A DNA stretch of 64,000 bases from the NCBI RefSeq assembly GCF_023078275.1, contig NC_062982.1, positions 10,986,880 to 11,050,879 on the forward strand. The letters run 5' to 3'. A model generated the notes under the pieces. It was not told where the DNA came from and ran no database searches. It was given only the letters and a program-made list of their open reading frames with translations. Below, piece after piece: positions 1 through 10,234 of the stretch (position 1 is its first letter; the number at the start of each line of letters is the position of its first letter). Source of the stretch: Leguminivora glycinivorella. Lineage: Eukaryota > Arthropoda > Insecta > Lepidoptera > Tortricidae. The translations under genes were made by a program, and so were the position numbers.

Positions 1-81
1 AAAAAATAAATAGATTTAGAGGCAGTAGGTATTTTAATTTAGATTTATAATGGATCTTCAAAAGCCCGAGGAACCATATCA

Positions 82-552
82 ATTGTACTATTTTTCACCT
101 TAGATGAGTTCGGAGACACTCGTAAAATTGTGAATTACGTATAGGTACTACTTATGTTCAAATGTTCACTAAATATTCTTAAAGAAAAATATATAAAAAC
201 TGTACTTTTTTCAATTTTTTGTATTATCATGCGCTATTAACTAAATTTCATCAAATACGAGAGAAAAATAATATTAACTATGTTTGAATAACACAATGCA
301 TGAAATGGAAAATAATAGGGGCGGATGTTCCGTTTCATACATTGTTTATTTAAAAGTAACATATTTTTTCTCTCGTATTTGATGGAATCTATGTATAATT
401 ATAATAAGCACTGATAATGCAATATATTAAAAAAAGTATACTTACATAGTTTTTATCTTTCGTCAAAGATATTTTTCAAAAAGTACTTATGCGTGGGTAA
501 TTCAGAATTTTTGGAAGTGTCACCGAACTCATCTAAGGTGAAAAACAATATT
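82..552. mobile_element. Inverted-repeat element (MITE-like), about 470 bp
   Basis: The left end (TTTTTCACCTTAGATGAGTT) matches the reverse complement of the right end (CTCATCTAAGGTGAAAAA) over about 75 bp with mismatches. An inner inverted pair, ATCAAATACGAGAGAAAAA against TTTTTTCTCTCGTATTTGAT, makes the whole unit fold back. It has no coding capacity. The rest of 1-974 shows nothing recognisable apart from the intron end before exon 975. Confidence 0.65.
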
Positions 553-974
553 GTAAGTATATATGTGATTTCTTTTGTCAGTTTTTTCATCATTTCATCT
601 TTATAACTTTGATCTTATCCCGGTAGTTAATACCTATCTAAAATAATGGAGGTTTTACTTTGATGGACGGATATTAATTTGTTTATAGACACCATAAACC
701 GTTTTATGCTAATGCATTGTGCCTGTATTGTATTATGTAGGTACTTAAATGCCACCACAGCCTCGAGGCCGTCTTAGCTAGGAGATAAACAATTAAGGTT
801 TACTACAGAACAGGCCCGATAGGCCGATTCCAGATGGATTACCTACCCGCCAACTAGAAAATCAGCTTGTAGTTCCCGTATAACTTGCAGTCAGTCTATT
901 CAATCAGTACCTACATATAATATGTGCAGTTGACTCTAACTCGTTAGTAATGACTTCTAAAATTGTATTCGCAG

Positions 975-3900
975 CCCACACGGCGCGCGAGTGTCCGGCG
1001 TGGTAGAAGAGACGCCGGGCCGTCTCGAGTACGAAGTGGCGCTGTACAAGGAGGCGCCACCTGTGTCGCGGCACACCAACCACTCCGTCGACCTGCCCGT
1101 CGATCAGGTAACTGCTGTACGTTCTGTTATCACATATTTTGTATGCACATAATACTTAACTAGGTTGGTTGCTGGGAGTTAAGAGATGCCGCGCCAGCTA
1201 GAGACTCTTGAGTGCGAAATTGCACTATACGAGGCGCCACCTGTGTCACGAGATAATAATCACTCCGTCGACCTGGCAGGCAATTATGGTCGCGCGATAA
1301 ATGATAAAACATCTGGCCGTCCCTATCGCACTTACTAATAGTGCGATAGGGACGGCCTGATATTTTATCGTCTATCGCGCGACCATGCTACCCGTGCTGC
1401 CCGTCTATCAGGTAACTAGGTACGTACCGCACGTTCTGTTATCACTTATTAATTATAAACACTAAAAGACGAAAAAGGTAGGGTGTTTAGAAGATATCGG
1501 GTCAGCTGGATCCGAGTAGTTATGAAGTGGCGCTGTAGGTACATGATTATTAACAATATTGACAACACTTAAGTGCACAACACTTTTTTTTTGTTTTATT
1601 AGATACAACGCAAAATTAAAATAGTACATTACGATACAAGTGCGCACATGTATTGTACGACGTTTTTCAGTACAGGTGGCCCTCCGAAGTATCGACCTGA
1701 CATATATAATCAACCACTTCTCGCACTTTTACGTAGTGCGTAAAAAAAACACCACCTGTGCTGAAAATGATAATTAACTTTATTTTCAGCAAAAGCTTAA
1801 ACGGTTTAATTATGATAGATGTCTATAATTTGACTTTATACAGAGAACTACACGAATAACGAACGATATACTTAGGCAGTAAGATTATTGAATCCGGAGC
1901 GGCGAACGCCTGAGACAAATGTAATAATACGCCGACACGACCTATTTATTTAATCTACTTTCTATGTAACCGGACCGGTAGCATGGCCGCTTTTATTATG
2001 ATCATAGCTTGCAATTAGATACATAGTAATAGTTAGCGATGAAAGCCTAATGTAGGACAATAACTATATAAACGTCCTACGGAAAGCTCAGTCGATTTAC
2101 CTACACGTTTTATAGCCTTACGTGTTTTACACAATAGGAAAAAAAAAATACCTGTCAGTGAAGTTTTTGAAATGTATAATAATCCGGTTTCTATATAGAA
2201 AGCTTAAAGTAAAAATAATCTACAAAATTTCAGGCGGTACCCATTGGCACGAAGCTGCAGCTGCGCGCACGCATCAACCCAGAATCGGCGTGGCGACACA
2301 TTAAGCTGCTAGAAGTGGCCGTGTCACCGGACCCGGACCGGCCACACGCGCCCGGCGCCGTCCTGCTTGTCAAAGAGGGGTAATTTTTTTTTACATTACG
2401 TTACGTGCCATTTTTATAAACTAGTACCTTACCTAATTGTTGTACAAGAGGTAGGTGTGCATGTCCTGCATATCATTTTCTAAAGTATCCAAGGGCAACG
2501 ATAATTGCTTACCACCAGGAAATCGTCTGCCCGTTTACCTCCTATATCATGAACAATAAAATTGTAAATACAGTGTGGAAGGCAGCCGCGTTCCAGTTCA
2601 AAACCTGTTAATGAACATCAAAGTCGACAAACAAATTGTGCTCGCATAAAAAACTGCCTCTGATGTTATCACCTTAGATAACCTTGTAAAACACCTTTAG
2701 CACGAGTTTTGGATGCACTCAGTTGGATACTTTATTATCTCTGACCGGTTTAATACGACATGCACTTTACCTAACTGCATGTGGTCTCAAAAATGCGGAT
2801 ACCTTTCATTTAAAAGTAAGTGCCAGGGGTCACTTTTACACAGTTATGCATTTCGCATATCGGTAAATGAAATTTACGTTCGTTTTCACGCGGGACTGAA
2901 TCTTTACATGGTGTTCATAAACGTGTTTGCGAATAAATTTGAAATATAAGATTGTATCGGATGAAAAGAGAACGACTCAGTATATTTCAAGGCGTAATTC
3001 AACACTTATTTTTATTGTTGGTGACATTGCCGTAATATGTATATTTACATACCAGGCAAATTCTACGAATATTTTATTATTTTAGCCCAAATAGTTGTGG
3101 CTTGTGTCCGGAGTTGGCTGATCGAATCACCTATTAATTAGCATAACAGCATTTACCTATTACCTACTTAATCGTTGACCTTCTGTAAACCTAGGGAACG
3201 AAAGACCTATCTGACTACCTATAGAGAAAAATATTAACAGGAATTAACTCACGATTTTACTTTCCAGCTGCCGAAACCGCGACTTCGCGTCCATCATCCC
3301 GCACCAGCCGGCTCGGTACCGCGAGCGCCACAACGAAGTGTTCCTAGACTTTGAGGCGTTCCTCTTGGCCTCTATGAAGGAACGCTCGACTCTGTGGATC
3401 CACTCACAGATCAAGGCTTGCATGGACGCTGCGGACTGCCAGCCGGATTACTGTCTGGACTTGTTCGAACCTTCCGGTAATACTTATGGCTTTTAGCTAT
3501 TCATCATCATCATCATCATCATCATCATATCAGCCGTTTATCGCTGAGCTGCTACTACTGCTGAGCAAAGGCCTCTCTTCTAGTACGCCACTTCTCCCTG
3601 TCCTGGGCTAGTCTCATCCAGTTGAAACCCGCAATTTTCCGGATGTCGTCGACCCAACGAGCCAACGGATGCCAGGCACTTCTTACATTTGTTAGCGGCC
3701 ACCATTCCGTTAGACATTTTAGTACACAGCCTGCCATCACTCTTCCTGGTACATGTCCTGCCCAACTCCATTTTAGTTTGGTAATAACTAGACATGGGCC
3801 GAATATGGACTTTGCCGAATACGAATATTCGGCCGAACATTCGGTTCAGCTCTTACCGAACCGAACATTCGGCCGAATATTCGGTTACGCCATATTTTTT

Positions 3901-6900
3901 AAGGGGATTCATTAAAACTATTAAATGATTGATAATCGTTACATATGTTACTACAACCACCTACATCTATGTTTTTATGATTTAGTGGAAAACTAAAACT
4001 TAGTTAAAACAACTCTGAATTCTTCTCAACTGAGTTGAAACTACGGTTTTTTAACTTAAAAATAAAAAATTGTATTTATATTTTGACGCATATTAGGTTT
4101 CTCTCTTTTTAGCAGTTCCTCAAAAAGCTACTAAAATACGTAAGATCTTCATTAGTTATTTACTTTGTTTATTCGGTAAATATTCGGCAATGCAACCGAA
4201 TAATTCGGCCGAATACGAACAATTAAAAACTTGCCGAATACCGAATATTCGGCCCATCTCTAGTAATAACGAAACCTACGTCTTGCACCTTAGTGCGACG
4301 ACGGATCTCGGTATTCCTCACTCGATCTTGCATCATGATACCGAGCATGGAGCGCTCCATGGCTCTCTGTGCTACTCGTATCACGTGCATAGCCTTCTTA
4401 GGGACCGGCCACATCTAAGAGACGCATGTCCTGAGGTGCGGAACGGACGTCCGCGCCACGCCGCCTGAATGTAATTCAAAAAACGTCTCCTCAGTACATT
4501 TTGTATAGGAAGGACGTAAGACGCGCCCCCAGGCGGCGCGCCACGCCGCCGCCACGCCACGCCGCCGCCACGCTGCCTGGGTCGCGTCTTACGTCCTTCC
4601 TATACAAAATGTACTGAGGAGACGTTTTTTGAATTACATTCAGGCGGCGTGGCGGAGACGTCCATTGCGCGCCCCGAGACACGCGACGCTTAAGTGGGAA
4701 CGCTGCCTTAGTGAGCGTCCATGTCTCGGCACCGTAGGTCATGGTGGGCAGGACACATTGATTAGGCGATTTTTCAATCATTGTGTAACTTCGTTTTGTA
4801 CGTGGTCTGTCGATGGATATTGTAATTACTAATTGCATATTCCTATTATAATAATCACAGAACTTAATTTAGATAGAAGAAACAAATTCATATATTTGTA
4901 TAGGGGCCGAGCGTGTCAAATTTTGTACTGAAGTTGATTCTTGCCTGTAATTTTAAATATGTCTCAGGCTCTTGATTGTTCATAATTTTTGTGTTGTTGC
5001 AATTGAATATCACGTAACGAGGCATTTTTTATGTTTTGGTTGACATCAACTTACAAAAATTGACGCCCGAAAGCTGCAAGCTGCGAGTAAAGACGGACAA
5101 CTCAGTGGATTTCACTGAGTTCATTTGACACGCTAAGTAGATACGTTTGCTTGATCTATGGTATATATGACATCTGTGATAATAATGTTGTTATTTTTTA
5201 TCGTTCCTCAGGTCACGGTCGCCGGCGCAGATCGCTCCCCGACGCGACACACATACACAACATAACCAGCGCCGCCATGGTGGCAGACAACGGGACCACC
5301 CCGTACACGAGGTTTAAGGAGAACCTTGAATACACTGTCGTGATGCCGGGGGAACTGTTCCATCGGACACCGCTGGAAGGGACATGTGCGACGTCTATGA
5401 TGGTCGCTGCGGCGTTAGGGGCCTTGCTGTTCATGTCAGCACTGCTGGTAAGATATAGACGGGGTTTAAAGAGAACCTCGAGTAGGTATACTGTCGTGAT
5501 GCCGGGAGAACTGTTCCATCGGACGCCATTAGAGAGTACGTGTGCCACCTCTATGATAGTCGCTGTGGCGTTAGACAACTGGACCACCCTGTACACGAGG
5601 TTTAAGGAGAACCTTTAGTACCTATACTGTCGTGATGCCGGGAGAACTGTTCCATCGGACGCCGTTAGACGGCACTTGGACCTCTATGATGGTAGCTGCG
5701 GCGTTAGGAGCCTTGCTGCTCATGTCAGCTTTGCTGGTAACAATATTATGGGTACCCCTTATATTTTAGGTTTCCATAACAAGACGATTCGAAAGAGTTT
5801 GTAAAATCCTACTTGACTTACTTGACTTAATGTCCTGTGTCCCCTAGATGGGGCAGAGGGCATCCACAGTGCGTCGCCATCCCGAGCGGCTTTGAGCTTC
5901 GCGCTTTACTTCGCTCCAGGTCATCCCTATCGCCTTCGCTTCTGCAGTGATCGTCCTCCGCCAGGACTGCTTAGGGCGGGCACGTCTTCGCTTTCCTTGG
6001 GGATTCCAGTCTAGGGCTTGCCTCGGTATGTGGTCGGGGTCCCTTCGGAGCGTATGGCCAATCCAGTTCCATTTGCGGCGTTTGATCTGCTGGTTGATCG
6101 GCGTCTCACCGCAGCGTTCCCACAGAGCTGTGTTGGAGATTTTCTCGGGCCAGTATATTTCGAGAATGCGGCGAAGACAGCGGTTGACAAAGACCTGGAT
6201 CCGTTGCGAGATGTCCTTAGTGACCTTCCACGTCTCACATCCGTACAGCAACACGGGTTTCACGTTGGACCGGAATATCTTGAGCTTAACTCTCCGAGTC
6301 AGTTTCCGCGATTGCCATATAGGACGGAGTCGTGCGAAGGTTGCTCTCGCCTTGGCGATCCTCGAAGCGATGTCCTCTTCGGTCCCTCCAGTTTCCGACA
6401 CTACACTACCAAGGTACGTAAATTTGTGGACTGTCTCCACTCCCTCTGTGCCGATGAGCAACGGTACCGAACTGGTTGCTCTGCACCTCATGTCTTGGGT
6501 CTTCCTGGTGTTGATTTTGAGTCCCGTCTCCAAAGCCTCTCGCCGTAGGTCGTCCAATTTGGCTTGCATGTCGGCGCGTGTGTGGCTCAATAGGCATAGA
6601 TCATCGGCATAGTCTAAATCTTCCAGCACGTTGGACAGCCCCCACTCTATGCCGCGGCGCTTTCTATTGGTCTTGACCATGATGCAATCGAGGACGACAA
6701 GGATGAGGAGAGGAGAAAGAAGACACCCCTGTCGTACACCGGCCTGAACCGGTATGTCCTCCGAGATGAGACCGTCGTGAGTTACTCTACAGGAATAGTT
6801 CCTGTAGATGGCCTTAATCAAGTTTTTTATTTTCTCGGGGACTCCAATTTCTTGTAGCCGGTCCCAGATACAGTTCCATCTCAAGGTGTCGAAGGCTTTT

Positions 6901-8684
6901 TCGAAGTCCACAAAGGTCAGGTACATTTCCCTCTGAAATTCTGATGCCTGTTCGAGAATTATGCGTAAGGTGTTGATCTGGTCCGTACACGATCGGTTGG
7001 GCCGGAAGCCAGCTTGCTCTTTGCGAAGAAGAGGTTCTACGGCCCTCGAGAGTCTGTCCAAGATGATCCTGCAGAGCACCTTGGAAGGAATCGAGAGCAA
7101 AGTGATGCCTCTCCAATTGCCACAGTCACTGAGATCTCCCTTCTTGGGTACGGTGATCAGAAGGCCCTTGCTCCAGGCACAAGGTAACTCTTCGGCTGAC
7201 CAGATGTTCCTCAGGAGAGGCGTCAGCGCGTTTGCAGCGGTAGGGATGTCGGCTTTCAGCATTTCCGCTGTGATGAGGTCCTCTCCTGGGGCTTTCCCAT
7301 TCTTCAGCGATCGGATAGCCTTCACTACTTCGTCTGTTGTAGGGGAGACACATCGATGTCCAGGCCTTGTGTGGGCAAGCTGGCCGCACTTGCAAGCGTA
7401 GCGGGGTCGTTTGGGACTTGAAAAATCTCTTCAAAGTGCTCCCGCCAGCGTTGAAGCTGTCCCTCCGATGCCTGTCTTGTCTTTCAAAGGCTTCTTCTTC
7501 CTCTGGTTTCTATTTCCGGCCAAGGTCTTCGTCGCCTTGTACATCTCCCTGAGATTTCCGGAGTTGGCAGCGCGTTGGGCACAGTCCGCAACCTCCTCAG
7601 CCCATACTCGACGGTCATGACGGGTACTGCGGTAGATTTTTCTGCGAACTTGTCCGTATCGGCGCCTCAGGTCTTCGCGCACTGCCTCGTTACTAGTTGC
7701 CAGGAGCTGAAGATGTAACCCGCGCCTTTCTTCGATGAGTTGCCAGGTATTTTGTGACATCCAGTCTTCGCGTGTGTGCGTTTTGTGTCCAAGGACGACG
7801 GAGCTGGTCTCTGTATAGGCCATTTTGATGTGGTTCCACTCCGCGTCGACAGAAGTGGTAGGGTCCGCTTTGAGAACGGAGAAACGGTTTCGCAGCTCGA
7901 GTCTAAAGGCGTCTCCTACATCTGGGTCCTGCAGCTTGTTGACCTCGAAGCGTTTGCCCATCTTGGTAGTCGCGCTGGCAGCTCGGGCTACAGCTACTTT
8001 GAGCCGCACCTCAGCGACGACTAGGTGGTGGTCACTGTCGATATCCGCGCCACGGCGGTTACGAACGTCGAGCAGTGATGAACGCCATTTGGAGCTGATG
8101 GCAAGATGGTCAATCTGGTTCTTGGTGACTCCATCGGGTGAGTTCCATGTGTACTTATGGTGGTCTCCATGAATGAATAATGTGCCTCCGATGGTAAGGT
8201 CGTTGTTTTGGCAGAATTCCAAAAATCCTACTTGAATAAACGATATCTTATCTTATCTATCTTATCATATAGGGTAGGTATTAGGTATTCCCGCTTAAGG
8301 AGACGTGTGCAACCTTGATGCTGATGTTTTATATCAAACTAACTGGTTAGACTATATCAGTCAGGTCAGGTTACCTTAGGAGACGAACACTGTTCCGACA
8401 TTAATAAGACCCATCCCCAATTCCCCACATCCCCTTTTCACACAATACATATGTGACGTTTCTATCTGCCTATATCACCTACACGTCATATAAGTATTCT
8501 ATTCATGGTAAAATGTATATTTCATTTTCAGATGTGTTACCTGGCTACACGCTTGAACTCAACAATGCTCAAAAACAACAGTTTACAAGTGCCGCCGGGC
8601 AAGAGCTTCGAACAAATCCTCAGAGAACTTGCCCACCACTCACTTCCGGACTCCGGCTACACAGGGCGCCCCACCGTACAGTGA
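975..8684 (+). CDS. ZP-domain transmembrane protein, 3' half (5 exons visible)
   Basis: Five exons join in one frame: 975-1107, 2234-2379, 3268-3476, 5212-5447 and 8532-8684, all with GT-AG introns and matching phases. They give 291 residues plus a TGA stop; the 5' part lies before the window. Exons 1-3 look like the C-terminal part of a ZP domain, with a cysteine cluster in ACMDAADCQPDYC and the stretch IKACMDAADC typical of the end of ZP-C. Exon 4 starts with a dibasic cleavage site (GRRRRS, furin-like). It then has a short ectodomain with two NxT sites and a membrane segment (MMVAAALGALLFMSALL). Exon 5 encodes a cytoplasmic tail of about 50 residues. Arthropod ZP proteins of this build sit in the apical membrane and organise cuticle or apical matrix; release by cleavage at RRRR is inferred. 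I cannot tell which insect ZP family member this is. A polyadenylation signal follows at 8972. Confidence 0.85.
1184..1411 (+). pseudogene. Decayed tandem copy of the first visible ZP exon
   Basis: The segment repeats exon 975-1107 with substitutions. It keeps an open frame reading LYEAPPVSRDNNHSVDL where the true exon reads LYKEAPPVSRHTNHSVDL. It ends in CCCGTCTATCAG followed by a GTAACT donor, and the adjoining intron sequence (ACGTTCTGTTATCAC) is copied too. A 101-bp palindromic insertion at 1286-1386 splits it near its 3' end. No good acceptor is visible before it, so I call it a relic. Confidence 0.75.
1286..1386. mobile_element. Palindromic MITE inside the ZP exon relic
   Basis: ATGGTCGCGCGAT at the left end is matched by ATCGCGCGACCAT at the right. 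The inner parts (GGCCGTCCCTATCGCAC) are also inverted copies, so about 48-bp arms fold into a near-perfect hairpin. It interrupts the decayed exon copy and is therefore younger than that duplication. Confidence 0.75.
1485..1535 (+). pseudogene. Second, shorter relic of the same ZP exon
   Basis: The motif GAAGTGGCGCTGTA, with upstream sequence resembling GAGACGCCGGG...CTCGAGTA, repeats the middle of exon 975-1107 a third time. It carries a stop and is truncated, and it lies just after the relic at 1184-1411. Confidence 0.55.
1618..1772. mobile_element. Partial copy of an inverted-repeat element also present at 60.4 kb
   Basis: The segment shares AGTACATTACGATACAAGTG, GTACGACGTTTTTCAGTACA and the CACCTGTGCTGAAAA end with the fuller copy at 60390-60626, but lacks an internal part. 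The pair CAGTACAGGTGG / CCACCTGTGCTG is inverted. It lies in the ZP intron. Confidence 0.6.
3789..4262. mobile_element. Non-autonomous hAT-like element with 8-bp target duplication
   Basis: The ends are TAGACATGGGCCGAATAT and, inverted, TAGAGATGGGCCGAATAT. Both flanks carry GTAATAAC (3781-3788 and 4263-4270), an 8-bp duplication as expected for hAT transposition. The subterminal sequence is rich in CCGAATATTCGG palindromes. It has no open frame of note. It interrupts the LINE relic cleanly, since joining the flanks restores the LINE reading. Confidence 0.88.
4454..4654. mobile_element. Foldback element with about 72-bp arms
   Basis: The left arm starts CGCCACGCCGCCTGAATGTA and the right arm ends with its exact inverse. 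The arms are nearly perfect, around a GC-rich loop of about 57 nt made of GCCGCCACGCC units. GACGTCC occurs close to both borders and may be the target duplication, with a small offset. It is inserted in the LINE relic. Confidence 0.75.
4856..5178. mobile_element. 323-bp hAT-like element, copy 1
   Basis: The element starts CACAGAACTT and ends GACATCTGTG. It is flanked on both sides by ATAATAAT (4848-4855 and 5179-5186). A second copy of identical length lies at 45677-45999 with a different 8-bp duplication. Only the outermost CACAGA/TCTGTG bases are inverted. It has no coding capacity. It ends 33 bp before ZP exon 4. Confidence 0.88.
5456..5735 (+). pseudogene. Two decayed tandem copies of the ZP transmembrane exon
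   Basis: Immediately after the exon 5212-5447 donor, two partial copies of that exon follow: about 5456-5570 and 5571-5735. Both repeat the block encoding TVVMPGELFHRTPL. Relative to the true exon, both carry an extra 4 bp and a TAG next to the KENL codons, so they share a common damaged ancestor. The last copy still encodes a membrane segment (MMVAAALGALLLMSALL) and a GTAACA donor. Both lack the acceptor and the first part of the exon, including the RRRR site. Confidence 0.8.
5817..8221 (-). mobile_element. 5'-truncated APE-type LINE, antisense in ZP intron
   Basis: On the minus strand, 8222-7431 encodes the end of an APE endonuclease (NQIDHLAIS, DSDHHLV) and a linker. Region 7325-5844 encodes a 493-residue reverse transcriptase with FVDFEKAFD and the catalytic LDYADDLCLL, plus a C-terminal segment RKWNWIGHTLRRDPDH. 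A frame change between about 7325 and 7434 separates the two blocks, so it is not intact. The element is bounded by a 14-bp duplication, AAAATCCTACTTGA, at 5803-5816 and 8222-8235. The 3' end carries a short tandem tail (TAAGTCAAG twice). The clade is probably RTE-like, but I am not sure. Confidence 0.87.
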
Positions 8685-9607
8685 AAATAGTATTCTTCTA
8701 TAAATACACTAAATTAATGATTAGGTATTTATTTTAATGCAATTCGTTTAAGAGTTCTTATATATTTTAATTAGGTTACCTCGTAGTGCATATTTATTTA
8801 ATTAGGCATAGTATTTATTAATTTAAAATGTGAACTTATGACTGAAAAACCACAAGTTATGTAAGATAACTATAAACTTTTTCAGTCATGACTGTTGCTT
8901 ATAAAAAATAGATTTTAAGGATCTATTAGATTTATTAAGATAGGTAGTAATGTGATTATTATAAGCTTTAAAATAAAATTGACTAAAACTCCCATAGTTT
9001 TATTTCAAAGTATTTTGGATTAAGTTTTCTAAGAATTCTATTTATTATTATAACTATTATAAGTAATGCAACGCCTCCAATCATTTCTGACTCTGAGGTG
9101 GCCTGCGCTGACTGAATATCGTCAGAACACTTTTATTTAAAAATTGTAAGTATGAAATTACTTTCACCCTTGTGGATAATATCAACGATATGCAACTTTC
9201 TCACCCGGGTTTGAAGGGTCAAGAGAGCCTTTAGTAGTCGGTGTAGTGAAAATATTCCGTCGCCAGCTGTTCTATGGCCATGCGAGTAACTAGATTGAGT
9301 CAGACCAAGTTATAAGATGGGCGATTTTGAAAAAGACAAAGTTTTGAAATAATGGTTATGAAGTTTACTTAACACTTGCACAGCGACGCTTAAGAATCAA
9401 TATTGTCTAACTAACATTAGGTTACATGTTACTTAGACAATTGATTGATTCTTAACCCCTCGTAAACCTACCTCGAGTCATTGAAATAGTGACCTTGACA
9501 TATAGCAATAGATTAAAATTCCCACGCACGGATCCGTGTCTAAGCCATACGAGGGGTTTCGACAGGCTGAAGTCTGAACTACTAAAACAAAATCGACCTA
9601 AGTATTC
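8685..9607. other. ZP 3' UTR and intergenic DNA
   Basis: The 3' UTR of the ZP gene runs to about 8990. Beyond it I see no gene or clear repeat up to the inverted repeat at 9608. Confidence 0.4.
8972..8977 (+). terminator. Candidate polyadenylation signal of the ZP gene
   Basis: An AATAAA hexamer lies 288 nt after the ZP stop codon in AT-rich DNA. It is the first clear signal downstream on this strand. Confidence 0.5.
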
Positions 9608-9851
9608 CAGTCTTACCGCGTAATCTTGAACCATTGGGAATTTTCTTCCCAATAGACTTACTGATTGTAAGACTTCGCTTTTTTGTACGAAACCAGCTGC
9701 GCGGGGCTCCTATTTCTACACTGTTTGCCCTTCGGGCATCTATAGGTACATAAAAAACCTAACCTACCTATTGCTTGGCCCTTACTATCAGTAAGTTTAT
9801 AGGGAAGAAAATTCCCAATGGTTCAACTGGTAAAACTACGCGGTAAGACTG
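9608..9851. mobile_element. Inverted-repeat element with about 65-bp ends
   Basis: CAGTCTTACCGCG at the left is matched by CGCGGTAAGACTG at the right. The inversion continues through CCATTGGGAATTTTCTTCCC and CTTACTGAT. The arms have small indels. No coding sequence and no convincing target duplication were found. Confidence 0.7.
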
Positions 9852-10234
9852 TCTGCCAAGGAAATCCTTCAATATGAAAAAACTATAAGTTTAAAAAACG
9901 TCGGCGCCAAGAGTTAAAGTATGACAAAAATTGGAATTTCGCGGGATTTTCTACTGACAAAGTCGTACGGCAGACTGTACCTTGGTTTTAACTCTAAGTC
10001 TGAACACCCCCTTTCACCACTTTAACTTTTAATCACGAACGCATCGTTTGTAATGTCAGTCTGACATTGACGTTTAATAAGAAATTAAAAACAAAAAAGT
10101 AAAAACTGAACTGAATCGATTTCAGAATTAACTTAATTGTTCAGAGATAAAGTAGTTACTGTGTTCTCTTTGCTGATAAGAACCAAGATAGTTTTATAAA
10201 TCGTGAGGTTTAACACCTAATATCAAGACTGAAA

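Larger units (their letters stand above)
3490..4790 (-). mobile_element. LINE 3' fragment, broken by two later insertions
   Basis: Reading the minus strand, pieces of the C-terminal region of an APE-type LINE polyprotein appear in order. These are QCVLPTMTYGAETWTLTK (about 4770-4700), then AQRAMERSMLGI...RNTEIRRRTK (about 4400-4270), then RWVDDIRKIAGFNW and a stop (about 3660-3550). A (CAT)n run at 3503-3527 forms the 3' microsatellite tail. Frames are disrupted, so it is dead. A hAT-like element (3789-4262) and a foldback element (4454-4654) sit inside it. Confidence 0.8.

Noticed and set aside
5947..6612. Plus-strand open frame of 221 codons
   Set aside because: It is the antisense shadow of the LINE reverse transcriptase on the minus strand, and its translation has no recognisable motifs.
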